From assembly GCA_002803225.1 (NCBI GenBank), contig NXFV01001923.1, positions 1-64,000 on the forward strand: DNA of 64,000 nt, in the 5' to 3' direction. The stretch comes from Gamarada debralockiae (Eukaryota > Ascomycota > Leotiomycetes > Helotiales > Hyphodiscaceae). Of the stretch, positions 23,552-34,624 are shown piece after piece. The notes under the pieces were generated by a model that made no database searches, had not been told where the DNA came from, and saw nothing but the letters and a program-made list of their open reading frames with translations. Positions within the stretch are counted from its first letter, which is position 1, and each line of letters starts with the position of its first letter. A program made the translations under genes and the position numbers.

Positions 23552-24590
23552 ATGGAACATGAAGATAGTAGTACGAGTTCAATTCTTTAAGCTCTTGGCC
23601 TTCTGAGCCAGAATTCGTCACCGACAAGTCAGGTCGCTCTGCGCTGCAAGATGCGCAAGAAAGAGATGACCTTGCTGAAGTTGAGAGACTATTGAAAATC
23701 GAGGACGAGATATTTGGAAGCGGCCGTGGATTTAGACCTTCGCACGTTGCTGCGAAAGGTGGCAGGGTCGACGTCGTTGCGCGCTTATCACAAGCAAACG
23801 CCGATTTCAACACCAAAGATCAGTACAATCGAGGATCCGCTGTTGCCAGAGCCACAGAGGGAGGCATGTCGAAGTCATGCGAATTTTGTTATCCGCCGAA
23901 AAGAAAATTACTTCGGTCAAGGGGGTTATACAGTTTGGAAGCCATCTATGAAGCTGTGAAGAATGGGCAGCATGATGAGGTTGAACTGTTGAAAATAGCT
24001 GAAGCAGTCCTGGAGCTAGCTTACCAGAATAAATGCTATGCTTTACAAGCCGCTGCCAAAGCTGGGAACCTTGAGCTTCTTGACTATCTCATACAACATG
24101 GCGCCAATTTCAACCTTCACCGGCCCAACCTTACTTTTTCGCAAATCACGCCTCTGCGTACCGCTGCGGAAACTGGGCATTTCGAAGTCGTTGAAAGACT
24201 CTTGCAAGCCGGAGCCGACGTCAATGGCGATTGAATCATACATGGAGCGGCAGCTGCAGAGCATATAGCTATCGTGTAGCGACTTCTAGTTGTTGGCGCG
24301 GTAGTGAATGCTAAGCGTGACTTGAAAAGTATGGGGTCGATTCCACAGCTTTGCAAATAACTGCTAGTGGAGGTCACCTGGGAATCGTTGAGGTGCTTTT
24401 GCAGGCTAATGTAGATGTCAGCGCTTTAGGAATCGAGACGAGTGCAGTTCAAGCGGCCATAGAAAGTGATTCGATTGATATTGTCAAGCTTTTAATAGTG
24501 GCAGGAGCTGATGTTAACGCTCCATCTGATATGTGGAGACTCGCGACTTTGCAAGCCGCGGGCCAACGAAGAAACGAGTTATTTAAATAG
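23552..24590 (+). pseudogene. Decayed ankyrin-repeat gene
   Basis: Ankyrin repeats are readable in order but not in one frame. They include FRPSHVAAKGGRVDVVARL (from 23731), YALQAAAKAGNLELLDYLIQ (from 24037), TPLRTAAETGHFEVVERLLQ (from 24149) with AGADVN, and, after an in-frame TGA at 24232 and further stops at 24250-24360, TASGGHLGIVEVLLQANVDV (from 24360) and SIDIVKLLIVAGADVN. An upstream ATG at 23552 gives only 12 codons before a stop. At least two frame changes and several stops break the reading. Ankyrin arrays mediate protein binding, and in fungi often sit on NLR-like or HET-linked proteins. No effector or NACHT domain remains here. Confidence 0.75.
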
Positions 24591-25546
24591 ATTAAGTGCT
24601 TGTGAAATCTGGTGGGGCTCTAAAATCGCTGTTATTTGTGGAGGTGTATTATAGTATTGTAAAATTGTTCAACGGCTTCTAATCAAAAGTAAGGCTGAAT
24701 TTGAATGGACATGTGTAGGCATAGCAAGATGACAAATCGCAAGGCGTTTCTGACTGTTGCCAAAACTCCGAAGTAAACTTCCCTCAAGCTCGCTGACTAT
24801 CTGTGTCAGTTGAGCTATGTGGGGGCGAAATATAGTGGCATTTTTAGGACTAGCTTGATATCTAAGGAGCTGAAATTAGAAAGAGGGGAAGAGCTCTCTT
24901 ATGCTACAGAGGGAAGAAAAATAGGCTATGCCATGTTAGGCAGTTCCAACCAATAATCTGTTTGACAAGAACCGAGTTACGACAAGGGTTATTCATCGAT
25001 GGAAAGATGCTAAAAAAAAGAGTTTTCATAGTTAAAAAGCAAGGAGAATGGAAAGGAGCAGAGGAATTGTGAACACTTTCGTTTGTGATCTGTGGACGGC
25101 AAACATACGTCCTTCAATAACTCGTGGCCCAGTGAGGTCAGGAAATCTCATTTGGGCCAAACCGCGCTCATCCTCCTTGGTGAACGTGTCAATTATATGA
25201 ACATTAGTACACTTCAATTATCATTTGGAATTATTTATTAAAAGGAATCTTCGCCTCTCCTTTCCTCGCTGCGCAAGCATCTAGCGGCCAGACATCACAA
25301 TTCGGCACGCGTCGACAATCGGACTAGTCTTTACAAAATCTATGCCGCGCAATATTCCTTTTCTCCTTCTCATAAAAAACATTCTGCAAACACTCAGAGA
25401 AAGCCAGTCTTGCTTTCCTTTCCCCACAACGACAGTACCGTCACCCTTCGTCACCCCTCAAGTTTGATTGCTGATCGCCATCCAGAATAACCCAAACACA
25501 CCGCAAAGATCGCCATCAGGATAATGACGATCTCACCATCACCACG
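24591..25546. other. Intergenic, AT-rich
   Basis: About 950 bp downstream of the decayed ankyrin gene. It is AT-rich and has no supported coding, RNA or repeat feature. Confidence 0.45.
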
Positions 25547-25891
25547 ATGGCCGTTGCGAATCTTCTTCGGGCGTCCACTACATCTGGAAAGCCTCCTACC
25601 CTCTTCCGAATAACCTCGAACTTCCCGAACATTGCTGCCACTCAACCCGAACCATCCTCCACATGTTTCTCAAAAATCCCCATCAAAATCTGTCATAAAA
25701 TCTTCCGATACACGTTGCCTGGGCATCGCCGAGTTCATATTACCTTCAAGAAACAAGACATCAGTTATATGAACGGCACGATCACCCGCATGGGATCAAC
25801 GGCAAGCATTCCTGTAGTGCTCCATATCTGCAAGGAGTCGCGCGCAGCAAATTATGGATTTGAAGGCCGAGCTCCAGCAAAGGGAGGTTGA
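25547..25891 (+). pseudogene. Truncated 2EXR-type gene
   Basis: A 114-residue frame carries the two 2EXR core blocks: C-F-S-K-I-P-I-K-I-C-H-K-I-F-R-Y-T at about residues 43-58 and P-V-V-L-H-I-C-K-E-S-R at about 88-98. It stops shortly after the second block, where intact relatives continue for 100 or more residues. A shifted frame continues at 25847-25950 with Glu/Gln-rich helical text, suggesting a single frameshift around 25845. It could be a short expressed protein, but a decayed 2EXR gene is more likely. Confidence 0.55.
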
Positions 25892-26069
25892 GACAGACTA
25901 TGGATTGCCGGAGAGAGCCATAGGGTATTTTATCCCAAGTTCGTTACTATAATATCAGTTAGTTTAAGCTCTCTGGATCAGCTTATTAGACATTGACTCA
26001 CTACCCCTGTCGACGTCATCTAATAATGTTAAGCTCCTAACTGATTTCTCATCCATTTGGCCTTTGGTA

Positions 26070-27434
26070 TCAAACTGGTGAATCAGCGCGAAGAGACCTT
26101 CGGGGCTTACGACTCCCAATATCATCCTGTAAATCCCTCCGGATCCGTTCAATCAATAGCAGCTGAATATCGTCCTCTAGTGCCAAAAATGTAGAGTCTT
26201 CACTGTCAACATCCGGAGCACGCCATTTTTTGTAGATCTTGTGGTGGGTTGGCGGAGGCATGAAATTGCCTGGATGGTTGCTAATGTATGCGTGACAGAG
26301 GTAGCACGCATGCTTGCTGCAAGCGATATAATTATCTCTTGCAACGAATTCATGCCTCCTCTTAAAAAAGAGATCCAAGAGAAGTAGCTCCGCATGCACG
26401 AAAGTGTCGAATTTGCATTTTTGGTTGAGAATCTCAGAGATATTCTCTTCTTTTGTTAACAGTTGAAGTCTATCCAAATATCTCTTTCGCTCATCCAGAG
26501 ACGTAAATGTGCAGTCCACAATACCCTGGATAGTGAGATTTTGAGCGAGTGGAACTTTTCGAGGAGCTGGAGCCGGCACGGTTTCGATCTCGAACCCTTG
26601 GGCGAAATCGACTGGAAGCATGATAGCAGCCGTAACCAGTGATCGCGAAACAGCGATTGGCTTCCCAAGTTTACCAAGGAGCTTAAAGAGCGCCTGGAAA
26701 TCCCGACAACCTGCTTGCCCCTGCGCCCCTAGAAGTTTGAAGGTGCTGACATGATCGGACCGTCCTAAGTCATAACAATATTGTACCAAGGCTTCTAGCT
26801 CCGTTCCTCGAGGCGTAGTAGAATACTCGTCAGAAAGCCTTTTTAGCCATTCCCGAAGAGCGGAGAGACGACATTTATCTGTATTCTCGTTGGTACCTAG
26901 TCACTTTTAGTTCACCTGATGGAATGAAGATGACAGTGACTTACCTTGATTAAGAGCTGCATCTATGACGTCCAAACATAGAGGGACAAGCCTCTTCGCA
27001 ATTTTGTTGTAATATACTAGAAGTTTAGGACTTTCAAACTCAATAATGCCGGACGAGAGTTTCCTAGCAGCCAGCAGCTCCCCTTGGTCCACAACCACAC
27101 CACGGTCCAGACGCGCAATCCCTGTTAAATCATCTAATACTGAAGCCAGAAAGTCAACTACCCTTGACTCGATGGTCGTATTCCCTGCAAGCCAGACAGT
27201 AATTCCTTGTGGCGTCTGTTGGAGTGCTGCCGCGGTGACATGAGCAGGTCCTTTGGAGTAGGCGCAAATGTAAGCGAGTGCGTCGACAAATGATCGCCGG
27301 ACGCTTGGATGGTCCACTTTTGTATCATCACTAGTACCTGGCTTTGACCTTTCCCCACGTGTAGGGTCAAGTGTGTGTAGGAGCAGTAACATTTGGTAAA
27401 AGGTTTCGGTAGTGCTAGTCTCCGGCGAAGCCAT
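26070..27434 (-). CDS. OTT_1508-like deaminase-fold protein
   Basis: Two exons, 27434-26945 and 26896-26070, encode 438 residues; the 48-bp intron (GTAAGT...ACTAG) is in phase. The N-terminal two thirds are helical and unassigned. The C-terminal part carries the zinc-dependent nucleic-acid/nucleotide deaminase signature in the OTT_1508-like arrangement. H-A-E occurs at 331-333 (FVHAELLLLDLFF), and C-S-K-H-A-C-Y-L-C follows 23 residues later, so His331, Cys361 and Cys364 are predicted zinc ligands and Glu333 the proton shuttle. An H-P-G-N block and HHKIYKKWRAP complete the fold. This family was first recognised among bacterial effector-like deaminases and is expanded in fungi, where its substrate is unknown. 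All predicted catalytic residues are intact. Neighbours are a truncated 2EXR gene and a decayed ankyrin gene. Confidence 0.8.
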
Positions 27435-29776
27435 GTGTCCAGCTTGAAAGTCCCAGAACTGATGCTGTAGTGCGTTTCCTTTCTCTTTCCCCTATTGAAG
27501 CATTACTTGGATCTTATCAAAAGGCAAGAAGCTGCGTAGGAAAGCTACCTTATAACGACTGCTTATATCCACAGGGTAGCGTGACGCCCAACATACAGCA
27601 GCGCGGGCATCATATTCTCTGTGCAAATCAGAATCGGCACGCCTGGACTATGGATGACTTGACATAGCTGAGACGAAAACTGTGGTCACCGTTCGTTTCC
27701 TCTGGGGCTTGAGTGGCTGTTGTTCAACATCTCTGTCGCATACTGACATACTGGAACTGACACGCCCAATATGACGCATTTTGGAATTTGTTTCGAAACA
27801 TGGCTCGTCGAATCAACTAGCCAGCAATCCAATGGTCAACTATCTTAAGCTGAAACAATTCCGTTCTCAAGTTTCTCCAGCAGCGAGGCGGTGAGAGAGA
27901 TCGGATAACCGAGACGAATCAGTGGGTAGCTAGTGATTTCCCGAACCCATCAAACTTCACAGCTTTTTATCTTAACCACAACTACGAAACTGTCGTGCCC
28001 GACGCCTATCTCCTTAAAGGGGGGGTTGGGAGGTTGAGTCACCGAGCCCCTTCGGGTCGGTGAAGCCCCTACACACCCCCCCCCCCCCCTTTCGACGGGC
28101 TTAAGGGCGGTCTTTCCAAAGTAGAGGCGCTGGGCTAGATTTAATGCCTGAAAATCTAAGGTATCAAGTCGAGTTTGTTTTTGGTTGTTTCTTTTGGGGG
28201 GGAAGGGGAATCACTAGCCCAGTGGGTATTCAAACTTATGGCATGTGTTCTATTCTCTTGACCCTGCTCTGAGTTGTCATTCGGAAAATTGTGGGTCCCT
28301 TTTGCGAAATTTGTGTGCTGTTTGCTGCGCCGTTGAGGTGATTTCTAATGGCAATCGTCGGGCTTCAACGTCTTCCGCCCCTTAAATAAGAATTAAGGAG
28401 GATGGTGACGGTGAAACATAATGAATTATGAACCCTGTCGAAACCGACATGTCACCAGCGTCTGATTCAGTAATAATAGGGGCGATGAAGTTTGCCGTCG
28501 CGAAAAGTATAGTGTGCTGAAGAGACGATGACTTGAGAAAAAAACGCAGACGGACATGATCTTTTGGGTTGCGGGGCTATTTTAGCCTACCGATGATCCA
28601 GTATCTAATCAACAACCAGTAATCTAGTCGAGATTTCGCTGCTCATCTAGGTCGTACAATATTGCCACAGCCATTTTATCCCCAACCCCCCGTTTTGTTG
28701 CTGAAAGCGCGAGAAATGGAATCAAAAATTTTGTTGCATGTCGCGGGGTCGTAGTTGGTACAGTGCAGTTCACGAATTTAGGTCGTATGTCACGAGTACC
28801 TCTGGACAATGGAAATGTTCATATCTTGAGGGGGGTTAATGTTGATGTTACCACCCAGAGCCAGACTGACCTTCGTCCTCTAAATTTTGAATAAGGCATG
28901 GACAGCTTCAGCAATGGACACAAGATGTCAAATGGCGGAATGCTCTTTTTGTATATTAAGTCAAAAGAACAAGATTCATATAATCTCCTTATCTGCTTTT
29001 GTGGATCATATTTCTAGAAAAATGGAATCGGAATCTCTCCCTCGCTCTCCTAGCATCGACTAAACTTGGCAATTAGATCCTACATATCTTTAGTAATAAG
29101 TTTAAAGAATCACAAATGGTCTCTTACAAGTTGGAGGCTTGAATTCAAGTTGCGAACCAAGCAGCTAATTCCCCACATCAAGGCTATTCCGTTGGCCGCA
29201 GGGGCTCTGTTCTCGCGCAAGTATCTCGGCTGAGTTCGAGATACCGTATATATCGGATTTTATTTGACAGGGTGACTATTTCGTTATACAAGTCTGTGAG
29301 GTGTGTATTTTGGTGATCTGTCAAATCGGCATCTTCATTATATCGAAAGCTTTACACAGTATCTGTCTCTTCCATATCATTTGGTAGAAGACCCTCAGCG
29401 CTGCGAACTCTGTATGCAGAGGCTTATCTTCGCTCTCTGTAATGAATACAGTACCCTCGTGGTATGTGGGTGACCTTTCTCCATTCCAATCTCATTGTGG
29501 ATGCTGATATAATCGTCCAAGAGATGTATCTTTGTAAAAGTATCGTTCTCGGCTCTATTTGATTCGGAGGTGCCGCTGCTCTTGCCCTGCGCCATGACTA
29601 TATCCATTGATCTTCGCTGTGGACTAAGTTCTTAAGAGTCCTTGGAGTTGCGTTGGTTCTCAATCTTGAGGGTCCGGTGGTGGTAGGATATAGTATTCAG
29701 CAGAGAGCTATATGGCTTAATATGATCATGAGAATCATGAGCTGATAATGCATATCATTTACTCACTCTCGAGGTA
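27435..29776. other. Long gene-free region
   Basis: About 2.3 kb with no supported gene. It starts with a balanced promoter-like stretch for the deaminase gene, then has the G/C-run hairpin region at 28.0-28.1 kb, and becomes increasingly AT-rich toward the repeat island. The short frames present show no domain. Confidence 0.5.
28016..28092. repeat. Nested hairpin region with G-run and C14 tract
   Basis: An outer pair AAAGGGGGGG (28016-28025) and CCCCCCCTTT (28083-28092) flanks an inner hairpin in which TCACCGA (28039-28045) and TCGGTGA (28057-28063) pair around a CCC-CTTC-GGG core. A run of 14 cytosines spans 28076-28089. This is a strong predicted fold-back structure; its function is unknown. 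Confidence 0.6.
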
Positions 29777-29948
29777 CAGTAGAACCTTGCTATAAGAATC
29801 CTCTACATAAGAATACCTGACTAATAAGAATCGGTCCTTAGGCCTCGTTTCTTGATTTTCTAAGTCATGAGACCTTGATATAAGAATACCTGACTATATT
29901 CTTATGATTTTCGGATCCCGATCGTATCCTTATAGCGAGGTTCTACTG
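29777..29948. mobile_element. MITE-like element, 172 bp, TA target duplication
   Basis: The terminal inverted repeats begin CAGTAGAACCT at both ends and match over about 24 bp with few mismatches (left ...TTGCTATAAGAAT; right end reverse complement ...TCGCTATAAGGAT). Both ends are flanked by TA (29775-29776 and 29949-29950), the target duplication of Tc1/mariner-pogo superfamily transposons. The interior has two copies of TAAGAATACCTGACTA-like text and no coding capacity. It is therefore a non-autonomous element, probably mobilised by a pogo-type transposase; that assignment is inferred from TIR style and TSD. Confidence 0.85.
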
Positions 29949-29950
29949 TA

Positions 29951-31437
29951 AAGGCTTTGATAGGAGAACGCCTTGTATGAAAATCTCAGGTCAAAGGCGT
30001 ATAACCAATACGAAACACGATCTGCCATCCAAAATTCGACGTGTAGGAGGTGGATCTTCTCTAAGTCCCTTCTGGGATAAAGATAAAAGCGACTTTGGAG
30101 GTGCATGATTAAGACTCTGATATGTGATTTGGTTGAGTAAGCTAGGTGCGGACGTATGTCCGACAGGAAAATGCAGTAGGATGGGTTTTCAACTATAGCA
30201 TAATAAATCACAGCACAAAAACAGTGTGTTCACAAAATTAATCAGTTGCTCAAATTAATCATATTAATTAAGAGTAAGATAGCTAGATTTTGAGTAACAG
30301 GTAAATTGATTAGAATAGATTAACGAGTCAGATTAGTATACACTAAGTATAGTAATATATTAAATATAAATACAGATAAAATAACTATTATATCAACGCC
30401 TACTAACTAACTCCTGACTAATCGCTGACTGTCCTGACTGTACAGCTGACTGTGCACAATATTGAGCCTGGCTCAAGTAATAATCGCCCATGTGATATCG
30501 CCCATATACCTTCAGGAGCTACGCTCTTGTTATACTATAAATACAACTACTATTGCCTCTCTTTCCTGCTGCTACTTCTCTGATATACTGTGATCCCTCC
30601 TGCTACCCTCCAGCAACCTGTAGCTGTTACAGATTTATACTTGGATTTTTCCTTTAATTCTAGGAATAGCTTCACTCTTACTGGTTTCGGCCTTACGCTG
30701 GCTTCGTATAAAACTAAGGGGGCGTGTTAGATTATCGGATGCCTGAGGCTACTACACTAAAGGCAGATTCCCCCTTATTCAGTTCTGTTCCAACATAGAT
30801 TCAATTCTACAGACCTTTTCTCCCATCTGATATCTTCCTTTCTGAAGAAGCCAAATGCAGCAGATATTCTGTGAGAAGAACTTGATTTTGGTCGTGCTAA
30901 ACATAGTGGATGAAGCCCCTTCAGTCTCAGAGAGTGACTAGAAGCTGAAGCTACAAGCCAAAAGCTAAGGCGCTAAAATAAGAATTATAAACTGAACTCA
31001 TACTTAGCGTCGTGAGCTGATTTTGATATTTTTGATGCAAATACTTCATAGAACGGCTTGAAAAGCGTCAATTTGAAGAGCGACTAATCCAGCTTTCTAT
31101 ATAATAACTCGCCTGCCACCTTCCCAAGCAACATATCTGCCCAAGCACCGCTGAATACGCTTGCTCAAGCCACTCTCCTGCCCGTGCACATGCCCGTCCA
31201 GGCACATACAAGGCACCTCACTAGTATCATCTTCATAAAGAGTAAGTCAATCGGAGGTGTAGCTGTTGAGTAATAAGGGTGGATAATATTAATTAAAAAG
31301 TTGCGATGCAGAAAAAGGTAATATTGTTGGTAAAAACACCACTCGACGGCTTATTAGCGCCGAATCATAAAACAAAAATATATCTCTTTGCCACTCCATT
31401 CCTTATCTCCCAAAAATATGCTGGTGCACCCCTCTGC
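29951..31437. other. AT-rich gene-free region
   Basis: 1.5 kb of AT-rich DNA with no supported gene. The part from 30400 to 30650 contains GACTG/CAGCTGACTG motifs, a TATA-like tract (TACTATAAATAC) and a CTGTTACA end, which together recall a retrotransposon LTR remnant. No matching second LTR or internal domain was found. Confidence 0.45.
30437..30459 (+). repeat. Dispersed 23-bp repeat, copy 1
   Basis: ACTGTACAGCTGACTGTG followed by CACAA; it recurs at 39962-39984 with a single mismatch. It is probably a scrap of a dispersed element end such as an LTR. Confidence 0.55.
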
Positions 31438-33038
31438 TCAAAATTCCTCACGAGACACTGGCAGAACATCAAAGCGGTCCGACCGAAAACTACCCTTCTG
31501 TGAAGGCGGTCCGGCATCTGGTATTGTGGCTACTTCGTTTGTCCTTGGTATATCCTTCTTGTAGCTATCCCCAAGTATGTCTTCCTGGCTATCATTGTCG
31601 GTACATGCCTGTTGTTTGCTCTTTTGAGGCATGCCACTCTTCCGGCATCCTTCGAACGACTCAAGTTCATATCCGCTGATCGATGCATTAGGGGCAGTAT
31701 TGGCGGTGGTACTGAAATGCGACGTAAAGGCATCTGAGTGGATGCTACTCCCAAGCAGCCGGGGGAAATGGCGTCGAAGAAATGGTTTGAAGCTAACAAG
31801 GCAAGCACAAATAATTCCAACGTAAATCTCAACAGTGCTAAAGCTTTATTACTATCGATAATTCTCAAATATTGTAGAGCTAAAGGGATATGGAATATAG
31901 ACTTACCTCCATACTGCGACATTAGTCCCTACCCATGAGAAATCTACTGAACGAACGAGGTCTAAAACAACCATCAACCGAATGCTGCTAACAACGCAAA
32001 CCCTTGATGAAATTAAGCCCCTTTCTTTGAGCTACAAACAGGTTAAAGAGTTAGCTTACAGTGTTCCAGTCATGAAGAGGCCAGCTAATGCCACTCTCTG
32101 TCTTATTGGCATGTTCAACTTCTGCACTAGCGCTATTGGGAGGACCAGCATTACAATATCAGTTGTGACATTTAGTGCGCCATGTGTCATAAGAATTTTA
32201 GCGACACTAACACATGTGCCACCTGAGATCGTAATATCCCAATTTTTGGCAATAGGTCGGCAGTTGAAAAGAAATTCGAATGACCCGAGAGTAGCGTACA
32301 TGACCGTTACTGCGAACACCACCCATACCATGATCCTGAATGTCCGATGTGGCGAGAGTCGGAGGTAAAGTAACAGTATCGATAGTTTGACACACATAAA
32401 AGACATGCCATAGAAGACTCCGTTTATTATACCCAGCTAATGGAAACATTAGTAAATGCTAAAGATCAGCATAAGGAACGTAACTAGCTTTGAGCTCTGA
32501 CAACATAAAGCTGGCAACTCACTTTCAAAAAATGAGGACTGAATGTTGTAAGTGGTATGTCCCAGATATGAACACCCAGTCCAAGATTGAGCTCTTTAGA
32601 AGAGATGATTAACCAAAAAAATCACTTGAATATATCATAAGCGCCTACTCACCACGAATTAAGGTGATAATGTAGCCAATCGATAAGATCTGTATCCGAC
32701 ATAAGTCATAAGTATTCATTCAGTCTTTGCTGTTTTGTGCTTTATGAGATATCCATACCCATGCAAGGATTATTGTGTCTGGATCCAGTCAATTCGGCAC
32801 ACTCACGTCTTTGGGAGCAAAGGAGCTTACAATCATCGGAGCCCATAGTACGAAGGATAATATGCTTTGTATAAAGTCGCACAGAAAGAACTAATGTTGC
32901 CAGCGGGAGTAAGATTGCAATTGTAATAATAATCCGATATCCCCGAGACTCAGGATGGTCGAAGTTTGGAATGACTCCCGGCGGAGGGGGTAAAGCCCCA
33001 ACGATCCCGTCTCTCTCGGTTTTGAAGACAGATCCCAT
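31438..33038 (-). CDS. Rhodopsin-domain (SAT4-like) integral membrane protein
   Basis: Seven exons, 33038-32831, 32778-32759, 32689-32653, 32593-32523, 32436-32060, 31987-31907 and 31837-31438, join in phase to give 397 residues. The protein has an extracellular-type N-terminus (FDHPESRGYRI), TM1 (IIITIAILLPLATLVLSVRL), the DD-Y-x-I block restored across intron 1, CVKLSILLLYLRL, the FNCRPIAKNWD loop with its cysteine, DIVMLVLPI, IRLMVVLDLVRSVDFSW and a last helix EIYVGIICACL. The cytoplasmic tail of about 110 residues is Ser/charged-rich. This is the fungal rhodopsin-domain/SAT4 family (PTH11-related seven-helix proteins), lacking a defined ligand. Two exons are only 20 and 37 nt, so automated prediction may miss it. 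It is intact although surrounded by decayed genes and mobile elements. Confidence 0.85.
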
Positions 33039-34274
33039 TGTCTGGACGAGGCAGTAGGGGCAGTGAGCGTAGCAGGCTCGGCTGGACAGAGGACTTTTTG
33101 ATATTAAACAATAATTTGCTCCTGGGCGAGAAGACGTGAGTAAAGGATATAAGTGGTTCTTGTAATGCTGTCAGAAGCTATAATAAGCCACGAAAGGCCG
33201 TGGCGCGGCAGAGAAGCAGCCAAAAGCCATAAAACTGACCTAGGACTTTGATCGACCAGGAATTGGTCTCAGGAGGCCGTGCGCTGTTAAGGAGGCTTCC
33301 TTAAATCGCGCGTCCCTTGTGGCTTAAAGAGAATCCATACAAGTGCTTCTATGGTCCTCAGAAGGAATATTCATATTCGCAAACTTCTACCTCAAGAGGC
33401 GCAAGAATAAAGTGGCCTTCCTCTACTCCCCCTCCCCCCCCTTTACCTCTTCCCCAATAATTGTAACACTGGGGCCAATCCCTGCTCTGAGCACTCTCAA
33501 TGGCTGTAGCCCTTCTGTGCAAGGCCGGCACAGGCAAATGATTCCCTAGCTGTGGACCTAAATCCCCCGATGATAGCCTCAAGCGAGGGAATTCTATTCG
33601 AGAACTCCTGCTAAAGTCCCCACTTGACCCACTGTTACAATTGTTTAGAGGAAGGGGGGACCCCGGGGGGGAGGGGGGGTGTGGAGAGAGTATGGCTTGT
33701 TCTATCAGATTGAGTTTGAATCAACCGAAACATGGATCGAGCGCTGGGACAGCCACCTAAATGCTATGGTCAGACATCAGAAAACGGCGTAGTGCTGGGA
33801 AAATGAGCGACAATGCTACAGAACAATAAACTGACCAATAATCGGGAAATCTCCAGTGGCTTTCTGCTTTGCCTCCTGTTTCTGCATTGCCATCATTCCG
33901 GACTTCCCCGCGGCCTGGTTATGCCGCTCCTCGGCTAGGGAGACCGAGTGCTTATCACCATCGAAAACAAGGCGAGAATCGATTAACAGTTTCTGGGCTT
34001 GATTTCCTAGTTGCAGTGAACATAAAAACCCGAGGGGGTGGTACTGAACCGATTGGCCCAACTTAGAAGAGGGGCTTGAAACTACTGTATTCCCACAATC
34101 CAACGGGGATGTAATTCTGGCATATCCCTTCATTATGATCGTACAGGACTGTGCGCTTCAGGCTCCCTTCCAGGCTTAGGAACACCATAGTTACCTAATT
34201 CATCTAAATATTATTTGATAACTGTTGACTATTAATAAGTCAGACTAAATCACTCCTGTAGGGGCCCTTCCCTA
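33039..34274. other. Gene-free region with G-rich tract
   Basis: Contains the promoter side of the rhodopsin-domain gene and then unassigned DNA. A 105-codon minus-strand frame at 33816-34133 has no recognisable family. Runs of 6-7 guanines at 33654-33679 could form a G-quadruplex on the plus strand. Confidence 0.45.
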
Positions 34275-34622
34275 CAGTCGGCGAAAGCGAGTTGCCATGC
34301 AAAAGCGAGTTTGTCACGCTTCGTTTGGTGGAAAACCTTGCAAATTTGAATATCATGAAAATCGCGATTAAAATACTATAACTCAATGCTCTATAAGCTA
34401 TTAGAATAATTTAAGTTTAGAATTATAAATTAAGTATAATATAATAATTTTTAAGCTTTCTATAATTTTTTATTAGTTCTGTAGCTTATAGCATATTAAA
34501 ACAGTCGAAAATCAAGGTGCGTTTGCGACTTTTTTGGTGAGGAAAATCAAGAAATCTACGACATCGACTTTTGGTGAGGTTTCCCACCAAACAAAGCGTG
34601 ACAAACTCGCTTTCGCCGACTT
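34275..34622. mobile_element. Second MITE-like inverted-repeat element, 348 bp
   Basis: The left end (AGTCGGCGAAAGCGAGTT, from 34276) and the right end (reverse complement of 34579-34621) are inverted repeats of about 45 bp, also sharing TTTGTCACGCTT and TTTGGTGG blocks. The left arm carries a 15-bp internal insertion relative to the right. TA flanks both ends (34273-34274 and 34623-34624), again as in Tc1/mariner-type transposition. The interior is very AT-rich and non-coding. The TIR sequence differs from the 29.8-kb element, so it is a separate family. Confidence 0.82.
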
Positions 34623-34624
34623 TA

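Noticed and set aside
28000..28140. tRNA or structured RNA gene at the hairpin cluster.
   Set aside because: The folds are simple nested hairpins with homopolymer runs; no cloverleaf, A/B box pair or known RNA motif could be recognised.
30420..30650. Solo LTR of a copia-type retrotransposon.
   Set aside because: LTR-like features are present (TATA-like tract, repeat motif, TTACA-like end) but no defined ends or target-site duplication could be identified, so it was kept only as an AT-rich region with a repeat.
33654..33680. G-quadruplex regulatory element.
   Set aside because: Guanine runs are present, but no nearby gene or conservation supports a function; recorded only as part of the intergenic description.
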